Positions 10,768 to 22,500 of a stretch of DNA of 64,000 nucleotides are shown in pieces. The number at the start of each line of letters is the position of its first letter. Within the stretch, counting starts at the first letter, position 1. Made by a program: the position numbers and the translations under genes. This DNA is from Scolanthus callimorphus (Eukaryota; Cnidaria; Anthozoa; Actiniaria; Edwardsiidae): contig CM066923.1 of NCBI GenBank assembly GCA_033964015.1, forward strand, positions 24,688,168-24,752,167. The letters run 5' to 3'. The notes beneath the pieces are model-generated. The model was not told where the DNA came from. It worked only from the letters and a program-made list of their open reading frames with translations, and searched no databases.

Positions 10768-11175
10768 TGTTTCCTTGTAAATCCCATGCGTCTCCGTAAC
10801 AGATAACTCAGCCACAAATCGTATAGTTTGATTATAATTTTATTCGATCTGAAATTATACAATGACTTATTACTTATCGATACCTATATTCTAGACCTAC
10901 TGTATAATCCTTCAAATCACAAATGAAAACTTACTTATGTGGCGGGTTTAAGTCTTGTAATTCTTCTTTGTGCCCTTTTGATTGCTGGTTAGCAGTTTCT
11001 GGTTAGCAGTGTTTCTTATCGACTTTTCACATGTATTACTTATAACATACTGAACTGAACTGAGTACACGACGCTAAGCTGCGTTTATGTCTTGTCAATC
11101 AAATGTCAATCTACTAACCGGTTTATTAATAGAAAATCAAATAATCTAATCACTAATCTGTTAACGAACGAAACA
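10768..11175 (-). repeat. BEL 5' LTR (408 bp)
   Basis: Same termini and sequence as the 3' LTR, but without the extra block of about 130-140 bp. It should carry the element's promoter. The sequence around the missing block differs by a few bases, which marks the junction. Confidence 0.95.
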
Positions 11176-12010
11176 CAAGCGAAAACTCGTTTTTCCGTCT
11201 TGTCTGGGCGCGACGAGCCAGTGAAAGCACGTGCGTTGCCATGGAAACTTTGACAAAAAACGAGTTTTCGCTTGCAAGTTTTTTTTTTTTCGGCGACCGC
11301 GTGTAACTGAGAATGGCTGTAAGTAGAACGAATCAAGATGAAATATTATAACTGAACACATGGGTGTCCTCTGGGAATGGTTCTTATACGGAGGTATATC
11401 CGAGTATCTCGGCGGGACATCCCTGTTCGGGACAACGTTTCACATATTAACAGGGCGGGTGTTGGCATAAGCATGGTATGAATGAGCGCAGAACTCAGTT
11501 AAATTCTATACCTTTATTTCTCTCAGCATTAATATGATTTTGTAAACATAGCAATTTATTGATTTGTAAATTTTTGTACATTTGGACACAGCGGGCGCGT
11601 TAAAAACGAGTTAAATAAAACTTTATATTTTCAATCTTTACCAACAAAATATGGCGACAACACAACAACTATATGAGCAAATGCAACATGAAATCCCTAC
11701 TGCGGTTGAGTGCAAGGAAAATGCCGAACTTGAGATCGTGCCTCGCAGTCCTTGAGAGGTAGGCCTGTTTCGCGTTACAACTGCTCATATATTTCTAACG
11801 CAATTCTTAGTTTTATCAATCCTACGGGAATAGAAATATTATAGCTTGGCTGGACGTTGTGAACTGTCAAAATCTCATGCTTTAGGAATCTATTCTTCGT
11901 TGTATTCATCCATCTCGCAATAGAACAATAACATAAACAAAAAGAACAAGAGAGATGTAGACGTCGATCGCCCTAAATCAGGACGGTATACGAACAAAAT
12001 GTTTACCACC

Positions 12011-12271
12011 GTATGCATTGCTACGCGACCTCAAAATTCATTATTGCGATTGGCAATTTTACGCAAGAAAATTTAATGCCGATTTTCTTGAAAGAAAGTT
12101 AAACATTCGAGGCAAGGATGACAAAGGATAGCGTAAAACCATTTTAGTTGATATGGCAATCAATTTCGACCCACAGAGGTGGCCGAATCCAGCGTTTTGG
12201 TTTGATTGACAGCTAAATATCGCCAATCACCCATCGCAACATTGAATTCTGAGGTCGCGTAGCAATGTATA
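12011..12271. repeat. Foldback MITE
   Basis: The outer arms (12011-12033 and 12250-12271, core CATTGCTACGCGACCTCA) are inverse copies and a second inverted block lies inside (ATTGCGATTGGC and its relative). TATG/CATA borders suggest a TA-type target but are not conclusive. Confidence 0.75.
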
Positions 12272-12829
12272 CAGTAGTAATAATGGCCACTGCCTTTTTT
12301 TTCTATTCCCATAGGACTAGTGTCGCATTTAATATCTGTCCTAACATGTCCAATCTAAATGGGCAGTCACATAAAAAAAATCTGCAACAGGGGTGCACTT
12401 TTTTTTTCTGCGACTGTCCAATACGAGGGAGGGGGAATTTCAGTCCTGGACTGTGCAAACGCAAGACGCAACTTTTGAACATTTTGCTAAACCATGATTC
12501 CTCCAAGTGCACGTCTTTGTAAACTGGTAAAACAGGTAAAACTCCTCTAAACCTGAAATCCACCGTTCTTTTGTTTGATTTCTAGCATTCCTCAAATACT
12601 ATACTGTACAATGTGGATAAAAATATATCCTATGGATAATATATAAGCAAAGGTATACATAAAAAATAATGTTTCATTCCAATAACACAATATAGCGTGG
12701 TGTACAACAAGGCTGGCCCTTATCACTGACTGGCCACGCGGGCTGTACGTGGAACTTTGCAGCTTCTCGCCTTTAATATCTGTCCCAACATTTGTTATTG
12801 CCAATACTTTAAACAATGTGACGCCGCTC

Positions 12830-12991
12830 CTTATTCGGTGTCTTATAAAGACAGGTCATCGGACGAGGGGCACTGTTGCATTGCACGTGGGCAGCACGTG
12901 ATCGTCCACGTTGCTTCTTATTCGCTGCCTTAAAAAGACAGGTCATCGGACGAGGGGCACTGTTGCATTGCACGTGGGCAGTACGTAATCC
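12830..12991. repeat. 87-bp tandem duplication
   Basis: Two direct copies start near 12831 and 12918 and share the string GACAGGTCATCGGACGAGGG followed by CACTGTTGCATTGCACGTGG. They differ at scattered positions. Confidence 0.85.
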
Positions 12992-13088
12992 ATTATCGTA
13001 TTGTTATATTTACGCAACAGACTGAAAGGAAACAAATAAAACGTTAAACATTGCAAAGGTATTTGTAGTCTGATTTCTTTTTCTTCTC

Positions 13089-13180
13089 CCCCTCCCCTGT
13101 CACGCGTTAATCCCCTCCCATGTCACGCGTCGCCCCCTCCCCTGTCACGCGTTGACTCACTCCCCTGTCACGCACCGCTC
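13089..13180. repeat. Short minisatellite
   Basis: About four units of 20-25 bp built on CCCCTCCCCTGTCACGCGT, with small length changes. Confidence 0.8.
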
Positions 13181-13557
13181 GTCACGACACTTTAGAAGAC
13201 AGTAACACAACCTCCATGCCATACGCTAGTACACGGAATCCACGCCTATGCTCATTGAGCCCATTAGTACGTATATAGAGGTTAATATTCCGGTCTTTCT
13301 TTGTAGCCTTCGACCAGAACAAACAAAACAGCCCTGATTCTTGTTACTTGGTCTCTTTATAAGGGTTTGTAAAGCCTTTGTAAAGCGGAGGCTGAGAGGA
13401 CGCACATTTTCGCGTGAAAATGCAATGACAAAGATAGAGACGTAAGCGTGAAGGAAGCACAATGGAAGGTTTCCCTTTCTTACGTCTTCTTCGCCGTCTC
13501 CGTCGCTTAGGCTTCCGTCTCCATCGAAAATAACCGTCCTCTCCGTCTCCGCTTACT

Positions 13558-16500
13558 TCAATAGTGCAAAGCAGGCTTTAGTGTACTTACATCTCCATCT
13601 GAATCTGCGACAGTGCTGGTCTTGACCGTACTCGCCGTGCTTGTACTCGACTTGCTGCTACTCATACTACAGCTATTATAGTCACTCCCATGCGCTGAGT
13701 CCGTACTCTGAGGTATACGTTTGACGATCGCGTACTTTTTCTTTGGCGCTAGTCTTTTTAACGGATCCGCGCCCGCAATCGCTGACGTCTTCTTCAGTGG
13801 TTGCACCACTACATTAGGCGTAGAATTAGGGACAGGCGAGCTGGTAATCTGACGCTGCGCCCGCGGTATGGGACGTCTAGGCTGCGAGGGCACTATAGGG
13901 ACGGGGCTACGAGACACGTTAGGGATCCCTAAATCACTAGCCATCCGGCTAGACCCCACAGAGGGTGCCCCTACAGACGGAGCTCCACCACTTCCTCCCC
14001 CTTCGGACGGAGGCCCCTTCCTCGTAAACCGTGGTCTAACTTTGATAGGCGGTCCCTGCTCAATATCCCCCTCGCTACCTGTCTCCCATCTATTCCTCCC
14101 GGACGGCCGAGGCGGTGCGGGATTTATGAGGGGTACGTTAGCATCGCTATTGTTCGAGTTCGAGTTACCACGCTTCCAGCTGCCCGAGTAGGGTGGCGGG
14201 TAGCCTAACGAGTCCATTAACCCGTAGGTTTCCATGTTAAACCCGCCACACTCGGCTGCGACTCGCACGGCATTTGCGAAATCTGCATCCGTGAAAAAGG
14301 AGCCTTCGCTGCTAATTCCGCTGGCACGGCTAGGACTAGAACACGAGCTGTCCTCGTCAGAGCCGCTAGTATTGGTAACACTCTCCGCCCACTGCATAAT
14401 AATATCACTAGTGATCCCCTCCAAGTCGATCGGCACTGTCTTTGGCTTGGAGCGCTTGCCAGATCGCTTACTCCGGGATGATCCTGGTACCTTAGGGTCT
14501 GCAGATGCTACAGACTCGGACACGGCAGAGGGTGCATGATACCGCTTGCCCATGCCAGACATGCCAGAGTCACCAGTAATGCCGCTCATGCCCGTCTTGC
14601 CGCTCATGCCCGTCTTGCCGCTCATGCCTGTTTTCCCTGTCATACCAGTATAACCGGTGTAACCAGTCAGTCCAGTCATACCGCTCATACCAGTCATGCC
14701 GCTCATACCAGTCATGCCTGAGCGCATGCTAAAAGGAGGAGAAGGGGGAGGAGACCCAAGACTGCTAGGCGGTGGCTCTGAAGGAGGAGGAGGAAGCAGG
14801 TCTGCCCAGTTTAGGATGGCAAGTCTTGGTGGCGGCTTGAGCACCTTCCTCCTGCGGCTGCCACAGCTGGACGTGGTCTTACAGCTCCGCTCACTGAGAG
14901 GCGGGCTGGGTGGTGCCAATCTGCGCTTCTCACGGAAGACCTTGAGTGGCGACTCCTCGCTCCTCCCTAGTCCACTATCATCTGCTCGCTCGTCTTTATT
15001 TTGTTTCTCCAGCTCCGTCTCTTTCAGCACAGACTCGTATGTGGGCGGCGGGTCGGTGTGGAATGTAGTGGTGGTCGGATTAGGCGTGTTGCCTGCCATC
15101 TCAAACGAATGTATTTTCAGTTTGGGCTTCGTTTTACTAGTATCGCTTGACTCGCTAGGTGTCCTGTTTGGGTCTCTGCCCGCATTTTCTTTCTTTCTCT
15201 GTAGGAACTGATGGGTGGATGTTAGAAGGGATGTATCCGCCTCGTCTTTAGCTAGAGGTAGATTTGTTTCTGAGCCACTTCTGTTACTGCGCGAACTTGA
15301 CGAGCCTGAAATCAAATAGCAAACCGCAAAACATAAATAACAGAACTTAACAAACATCGGCCTTAGGGATGTGGACGTGCCCTTGAGCGGAAATAACATT
15401 TGATGATCTGTTGCTTTTACAATTTTATTCGACTGCAGTTATTTCTCAATTGTTTTGTGTGTGAAAAATATTGTTACTTTCCTTGCAAAATGTACCAAAT
15501 TTTTACAAGATATGCACAAAGCTGGTAAAAACATTTCAGTTAAATTATTTTTGTGCTGATGAAAGTATCAACTCTCCCTAAGTCTAGGTCGGTCGCCCAG
15601 TCTAGACTAGCTGGTCGCAATTTCAAGCCCTGGTATGACAGAACCAGCTTGTGCGCTGGTGTATAGACATGAATACCTACCTGCGTCCATATAATCAGCA
15701 AACTTGGAAGACTTGTTGAGCATCTCCCTGTACTGATGGTTGTTCGTCTGCTGTTGTTGTTGTTCTTGCAACACGTTGTTAGTTTTGTCGGTTTTTGTGG
15801 AATCCACGGAGCCTCCCAAGTTGTTCACATCACAAAGACGAGCTCCTAGAATGACATTAGATAAGATGCCATCAATCATCACTGACGTCGTCCATTCACG
15901 ACGCCAGCATTGCCGTCGTGCGCGTCGTCGCCTTTGTAACTATATCTATACTAGAGTAGCTTTGCGTTATACTTAAGCAATAAAAGTACTTTCCGCGTGC
16001 TCTCTGCTTTCTTACAAACACGAGGGGGATGTTGGGAGAACTGATCAAAAAGTTTTATCAGTTCGACCAACATTCCCCGAGTGTTTGTAAGAAACCAGAG
16101 AGCACGCAGAAAGTATTTTTATTGCTTTTAGAAAATAACATACACACGCGCGACAGCGTTGCGTGACAATCGTGTTTCTCAGGTCTCTTACAAACACGCT
16201 TTTTACAATCAGAATGCGCACATTCACAATACAACATAGGTGTTATTTTCTAAAGTATTTCTGTACCACTTGCACGGTGTGTTATTGATTCCCTAGGGTA
16301 GTGCATTTGTTCTTACAGTTATTTTCAGAATACTTTTCCGCGCGAGGTTATGAAGTTGGTGCCCGCGTTCCATTTTACTAGCTTTCCAAGTTCGCTACCA
16401 AGTTCCAACGAACTTTGTAAATTGGCAGTTTATGGAAAATTCAAACATTTCATTATTCACAGGCCACTACCAAAGAAACCAAAGGAGCTAACGCTCGAGT

Positions 16501-19500
16501 TTTCTAAACAAAATTTCCAGACTTAGATGAGAAGTTACCAACTTAAATTTGGAAACTTGGTTTATTTATTTTTTCTTTTATTTAGCTTTGCCCGAGGGCC
16601 GGGTAATCCTCACAGAGCGAGGCTCCAATTTCGAGGTTTCCTGGTCAGTGTGGTGGGTTAGTAAGTTGTAAGCCCTGCACTGAGGATGGGCAACTTCCGA
16701 CGGCCCGTGGTTCTTTAACGACCCTCTGGTTCAGGTTAGTGTAGTGCATGTGGTTGCGAACTCGGGAACCTAGCTGGGAACACAGGAACAAGTCGGTGGA
16801 TTCTGAACACGGATTAAAAGATACTGTAACGCAACTATACCTGTCAGTTCGTTGAGCGGTATTTTATTGGGGAAGTCGATACTGGCACTGGAGCCATTTC
16901 GCCTAGCACAACACGTGGTCATTGGTCGGTTGCAGTCTAGGGAAGACGCATCACTCATTCGATTATTGGCGAGATGGGATACGTCCGTGGGCCTAGTTTC
17001 ATCCATCCAAAGAGACTTGGGGGCGGCGGGACTGGAATGGAATAATGATGCTGATTACTATCGACACCGTATTTTATTATTTTGTCTTGAAACGAATCCT
17101 GGTTCTAGCAAGTGCAGAACGCAAGGCGGTCTTAAAACAGGGTTCCCACGTTTTCAGGCTTTCAAAATTCCACGACTTTCAAGGACCTTTTCAATGATTT
17201 GCCGTTTTACATCACGGTTTTCACCTACACATTCGACATACAAGATTGAAAACCAAAATCTGGTTATTGAGCACCAAATTTCGATGCATTTCCGGCCTTC
17301 TCGAGGCCCAAGTGCTCAAACATTTTCCTGGGGACGCACCCCTCCCCCCAACATTATGCCCCAACATAATTTTGCATCAGCCGCCGTACGTTACTAACAA
17401 GGATCACAAGGATAAATTATACCCTGCACTCAAAAAATGCATTGACAACAATGAAAAAAAAAAACCTGAAAAGTAATGAGGAAAAACAAGGATTACTCTC
17501 AGCTGACTTTCAGCTTTGCCTGCAAATTACCTCACGGGAGTTCGAGGAGTTTCTTCGTGTGGCCGAGCTGGAATACAACAAAACACAAAGAGAAATTTTA
17601 ACGAGTATCAAAATCAATAGAACTCTATAAGGGCGGAACTGAACTAATGAGGTGGTCTCCAAAGTTTCGAATAACTTTGAATAAGCCACGTTTATCAGTT
17701 AAATTTCTTTGCGATTTCGTAAACAAGTCAACTAAAAAGTTCGTTTGCCCTCCAATCATGCTCGGTTGATTTACCCTTGGGAATCTAGAGGTCTATTCAT
17801 AGGCTCGTAGCGACATAAAAGCACGCGACTGTTCAGCTGCAAATGGCCTATTGTCGACGATTCACGCGCCAATGAAATAGCTATATGCAGTGCCGTAGCT
17901 AGCATAGGGTCAGAGGGGGCAGTTGCCCCCCCCCCCCCCCCCCCCAGTGAAGTAAATTTTTTAGTGTCAACATGTGGGGAAAAACCTGCTTGCCCTCTAG
18001 CAAAAACAAAGAAAGACCAAGGCTTGCCCCCCCCCCCCCCCAGTCAAAAATTTCTAGCTACGGCCTATATGACCGTCACAGAATCACAAGGATTTCGAGT
18101 GTTCAGCGATAATAGTTTCTGCAGCCTTGTACGAAGCAGGTTAGAAAAAATTAGTGAAAGAACTTTACAGCTAAAATCATTGCATCACAACCCGCGATTT
18201 GTTTTTGGCTTTGCGGTTCCGCCAGTCAAATGTTATGAGCCAATCAGATTCTTGCCCTGTTTCGCCTAGTGCAGTCGCCTGGCTTTCCGTCGCGACGTTG
18301 TCTGGTTTTAGTTTAGAGGGAAGCCAGTTGACTGCACTAGACGAAACAGGGCAAGAGGTTGATTTGGCTGAACAACAAAGTAAAAGATCAAAACATAACT
18401 TGATGTTTGAAAACGCGGGTCGCGATGCAACGATTTTACTACTCTTCCCAGTAGACCGTTACACCTCTCGGTTTTTCTGCCCGCCGGCGGCTGTCTAAAA
18501 TTGATCGCGTGATCACTTTTTTTGTACCACGTGATGAGTTGCTTATGTACTACGTGATCAATGTTTGTGGGCGTAAACTTTGAGAGTTCACTGCATTCCA
18601 ACGAAGTCTACGCCAAAAAACGGTTGATCACGTGGTATATAAGCAACCCATCACGTGGTACAAAAAAGTTGATCACGCGATCAATTTCAGACTGCCGCCG
18701 GCGGGCAGAAAAATCGAGAGGTGTAACGGTCTACTGGGAAGAGTAGTAGCTGTAAGGCATGTTTAGTGTTATCACCTCTTTTCTGCATGGACTGTTGCCG
18801 CCTCTTTCTTCGTCTCCTCCTGTACAACACCAGTACTAGGACCAGGAGAAGAATCCATACGACTCCACCAATTATCGCGATGAACCAGGGCTGACGCACG
18901 AACGCGCGCACTTTAGACCATGTACCCTCAGTCTGCGAGGTTTGTATCACCTTGACGTCATTAGCACCGGTAGGGGTGGGGGTGTGTAACGGACCACCAC
19001 CCACGAGAGCTAGACCTGGAGAAACAGGAGGATGGTAAACAAAAACAATAGCAACAGGGACAGCAAAAGTAGCAATAACAACAACATCAGCAAAAGTAGC
19101 AATAGCAACAACGACATCAAAAGTAGCAATAGCAACAGCATCAGCAAAAGTAGCACAGCATCAGCAAAAGTAGCACAGCATCAGCAAAAGTAGCACAGCA
19201 TCAGCAAAAGTAGCACAGCATCAGCAAAAGTAGCAATAGCAACAGCATCAGCAAAAGTAGCAATAGCGACAACGTCAGCAAAAGTAGCAATAACAACATC
19301 AGCAAACGTAGCAATAACAATATCAGCAAACGTAGCAATAATAACAATGACATCAAAAGTAGTATGGCAACAGCATCAGCAAAAGTAGCAATAGCAACGA
19401 CATCAGCAAAAGTGGCGAATATCAACAACGGCAAGTAGCAATATAACGACAACATTAGCAGCAAAAGTAGCAATAACACCAATATCAGCAAAAGTAGCAA

Positions 19501-22500
19501 TAGCAACAACGACATCAAAAGTAGCAATAGCAACAGCAAAAGTAGCACAGCATCAGCAAAAGTAGCAATAGCAACAGCATCAGCAAAAGTAGCAATAGCG
19601 ACAACGTCAGCAAAAGTAGTACGGTAATAACATCAGCAAACGTAGCAATAACAATATCAGCAAACGTAGCAATAATAACAATGACATCAGCAAAAGTGGT
19701 GAATATCGACAACGGCTAGCAGCAATATAACGACAACATTAGCAAAAGTAGCAATAACAACAATATCAGCAAAAGTAGCAATAATAACAACGACAGCAAA
19801 AGTAGTAATAGCAACAGCATCAGCAAAAGTAGCAATAGCAACAACATCAACAAAAGTAGCAATATCAACAACATTGGCAAGTAGCAATAGCGACAACATC
19901 AGCAAAAGTAGCAATATCAACAACAACAGGAAAGGTAGTAATAGCAACAGCATCAGCAAAGGTAGCAATAGCAACAACATCAACAAAAGTAGCAATATCA
20001 ACAACATCAGCAAGAAGCGACAGCATCAGCAAAACTAGCAATAATAACAACAAATATCTGCCAAAAAAATGTAATAACTCACCATCTTCCGCGCCATCTG
20101 TCGTGCCTTTGACTGGGTCGCTCTTGGGCCCCCTGTGTTTACTGTAGAATACTTGTATTCTAATCACATAGCTAGTATTCGCCTCCAGGCCATCAAGGAT
20201 ATATTCTCGCACGCCCTCGCCAAATATGGCAATCTGTCGGTAGGGCTTACTGCTGCCGTGTCTTTTCCAGTGTACGTAGAACCCAGAGGGGGTCTGTTTG
20301 GTCGCTAGGTTGTGCTGTGAAACGAGGGTCACAGAGTCGTTAGTATTCTCACGCGGGGTAACTGAAGGTAGTAATTTTCAAACGAGACACGAGCACTTAA
20401 AAATAGGCCACCGAAAAATGTCAAAGGAAATTATTGTTTATTTGTTTCTAGCGTAATCATATTACTTTTCAATAGTGCACTATACTTTACATTTATAACG
20501 GGACTCTTAGTAAATCTTGCGATGTCCTTATTATATTTGCAGTGAGAATAGTTTGTCAGAATAATTGAACGGAAGCGCACGCAAATCAGGACTTTTATAC
20601 GACTTTATACGACTCATATAAGGTCAAAATTGAGTGCAGATATGGAGCCGTACTACACGCCAAAAGCCGTATTACACGGTTGAACGCCGTATTACACTGA
20701 AGCAAACCGGTTACGAACCGGTTTTGCGCGCGCATTCACGTACGTTTTTCTTGTGAATCTTGAAGAGAAAAAATATTTGTTTTTGTTCGTCGTAAAATAA
20801 ATAACTCATTAGATGTTTTGTAATGTCATGCAGGCGGATATTTTATTCGTTGCTTACATTTTCCCTCACCCCTGCGGCGCTCGGAAAAATACGTCCGTAT
20901 TACGTGAAAGGCATCTAAGATATATGTATCGACATGCGAGCAACTGCGTCTAATTTTCGAGTACTCACTTTCCATGTTATATTCAGCTTATCGTGACCTA
21001 GGGAATGAAGAGACACTTGAAGATTGGTCGTTTTCTTGACACCATTCCCACTCGGCTTGACTGTCAACACAGGAGCCCCAACAGAAGACTTCTTTTTATG
21101 CGTCCTGACCGGCTTGAAAGTAGTTGTTTGAATGCTGGATCCGTCCGTAGTTTTGGCGCGTACAGCAAACATGTACCTGGTCCCCGGGTTCAGTCCTGAC
21201 ACAAAGTACCTGGTTTTGACAAACAGATAAAGCGGAAGTCAGTCAAATATTATAAGAGCAGTCAGACATTTCCTCCCTGCCTGTCCAAGGAGCGGGAACC
21301 CAAGGACCCCAGTCAGCATCTTCTTTGCTATTGTCTCCACTCCATGGACTATTAGAAAATGAGTAGAAATATTGATATAACTATCCACAAACTAAAGTCA
21401 ATAGCTGATTTTTAAGACCCTTTGTCCGATGGGTGTGGCATATAGTTTTGTAGCCCAGAAAAGGTAATGAGGAGGCGGTAAAAGTAGTGAGCTCAATCCG
21501 TCTAAATCTAATGGAACTTCGATCTATTCTTTTGCTCTAAAGCAGATTTACATAACTGGTCATAGAACAGCAAACGAATAGCGTTATTTTGTAAGAAACT
21601 AAATTGCATTAGATCAACATCGACGGACATATACCAAGTCGGAGAAAGCATCCATTTCCATCGACTGATTTATATCATATAGAGCAATTTTCTCGATTTA
21701 ATTTAGTGAATCAACTCTGAAACTTTGTTTTAAGATGTTGATTTAGAGATTTCTCCAACGTAAGTCGTCTTCTAATATCGAACGACAACAATAACAAAGG
21801 AGTGGCTAACACGGGCTCTTTAATGAACTCAATCGAAAGTATGAATTCTACAAATGGTATGTTACTAGACTGGCAAAATTTAAAGTAGGTGCTTATATAG
21901 CGCTTATCCTCAGAGCTCTAAGCGTTTTACATTAATTTCGGATAACTCATCCTATAGAAACCAGTTTTATAATAATGAGTGTGTGTTAGTATGGAGAGTT
22001 CTGTGACACAGAGGTTGGGCAACTTCCGACGGTCCTCGTGGTTCTTTTAAGTCCCTCTGGTTCCGGTTAGTGTAGTGTATTGAGAGACGGGACTTACGGT
22101 TTTACGTCCTTATCCGAAAAGACGCGAAGGTCTTACCATTTGCAGATATTAGAGCAAAGGCAGCACATTCTCCTCAGTTATTTAGAAAAGCCCCCGAGTG
22201 TTGGTCCGGCCGGGGTTTGAACTCCCAACCTACCGCACATAAGCCCGGCGCTCTACCACTGCGTTAACCGGTCGTCCGTTAGCGCATGGCGGCTGGCCAT
22301 TTCAGTAGTTAGCTTACATAACGTTTCCCAACTCTCCTGTATTTTCGAGTCACACAACGGAGGGTATACTGCTTCCAGCAATGCGAACTGACCTATAGAG
22401 CAGATTTCGTATGACTGTGAAAAGTGCCGCGCCGCGACCGTGCCGCGACCGTGCCGCGACTACGCGATTTCATTCCGTTTCTACAGCACCCCAGGTTCCA

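Larger units (their letters stand above)
4777..11180 (-). mobile_element. BEL/Pao LTR retrotransposon with 5-bp target duplication
   Basis: The two LTRs (4782-5318 and 10768-11175) both begin TGTTTC and end GAAACA. They flank gag-protease and pol on the minus strand. The host sequence CAAGC is duplicated at 4777-4781 and 11176-11180, the usual size for this superfamily. A purine-rich tract next to the 3' LTR (inverse of 5319-5330) fits the polypurine primer. No convincing primer-binding site complementary to a tRNA 3' end was recognised just inside the 5' LTR. There is no envelope-like frame. High LTR identity outside one indel and almost intact frames suggest a fairly recent insertion. Confidence 0.95.
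4735..11319. mobile_element. Palindromic DNA transposon (MITE) split by the BEL insertion
   Basis: The 29-bp terminal inverted repeats match perfectly: CAGCCATTCTCAGTTACACG.. at 4735-4763 and its inverse at 11291-11319, each bounded by TA (4733-4734, 11320-11321) as for Tc1/mariner-type insertions. Without the retrotransposon (4782-11175) and one copy of its 5-bp duplication, the element is only about 185 bp. It has a second inner palindrome (CAAGCGAAAACTCG at 11176, inverse ending near 11274). The DNA element was therefore there first and the BEL element landed inside it. Confidence 0.88.
11324..13557. other. Robo downstream flank, no gene seen
   Basis: This lies between the Robo last exon and the split MITE. 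It may contain the Robo 3' UTR: minus-strand AATAAA motifs occur at about 11512 and 11552, far from the stop. Palindromic and tandem repeats in it are listed separately. No coding region is recognised. Confidence 0.5.
18165..18755. mobile_element. Palindromic element interrupted by other insertions
   Basis: The left arm TTACAGCTAAAATCATTGC (18165) pairs with a right arm ending near 18437 (GATGCAACGATTTTA) that resumes after the inner MITE as TAGCTGTAA (18747-18755). A related intact palindrome with the same arm lies at 29450-29538. A further 105-bp foldback (18251-18355) sits in its middle. Confidence 0.75.

Noticed and set aside
12700..12779. Possible extra 3' exon of Robo after an ACAG at 12780
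   Set aside because: In phase it would add only 18 residues. The acceptor lacks a pyrimidine tract and nothing resembles a Robo C-terminus.
19201..20013. Leucine-rich open frames of 65-155 codons
   Set aside because: They are translations of the AGCAAAAGTAGC minisatellite; only 20347-20083 of the longest frame is a real Robo exon.
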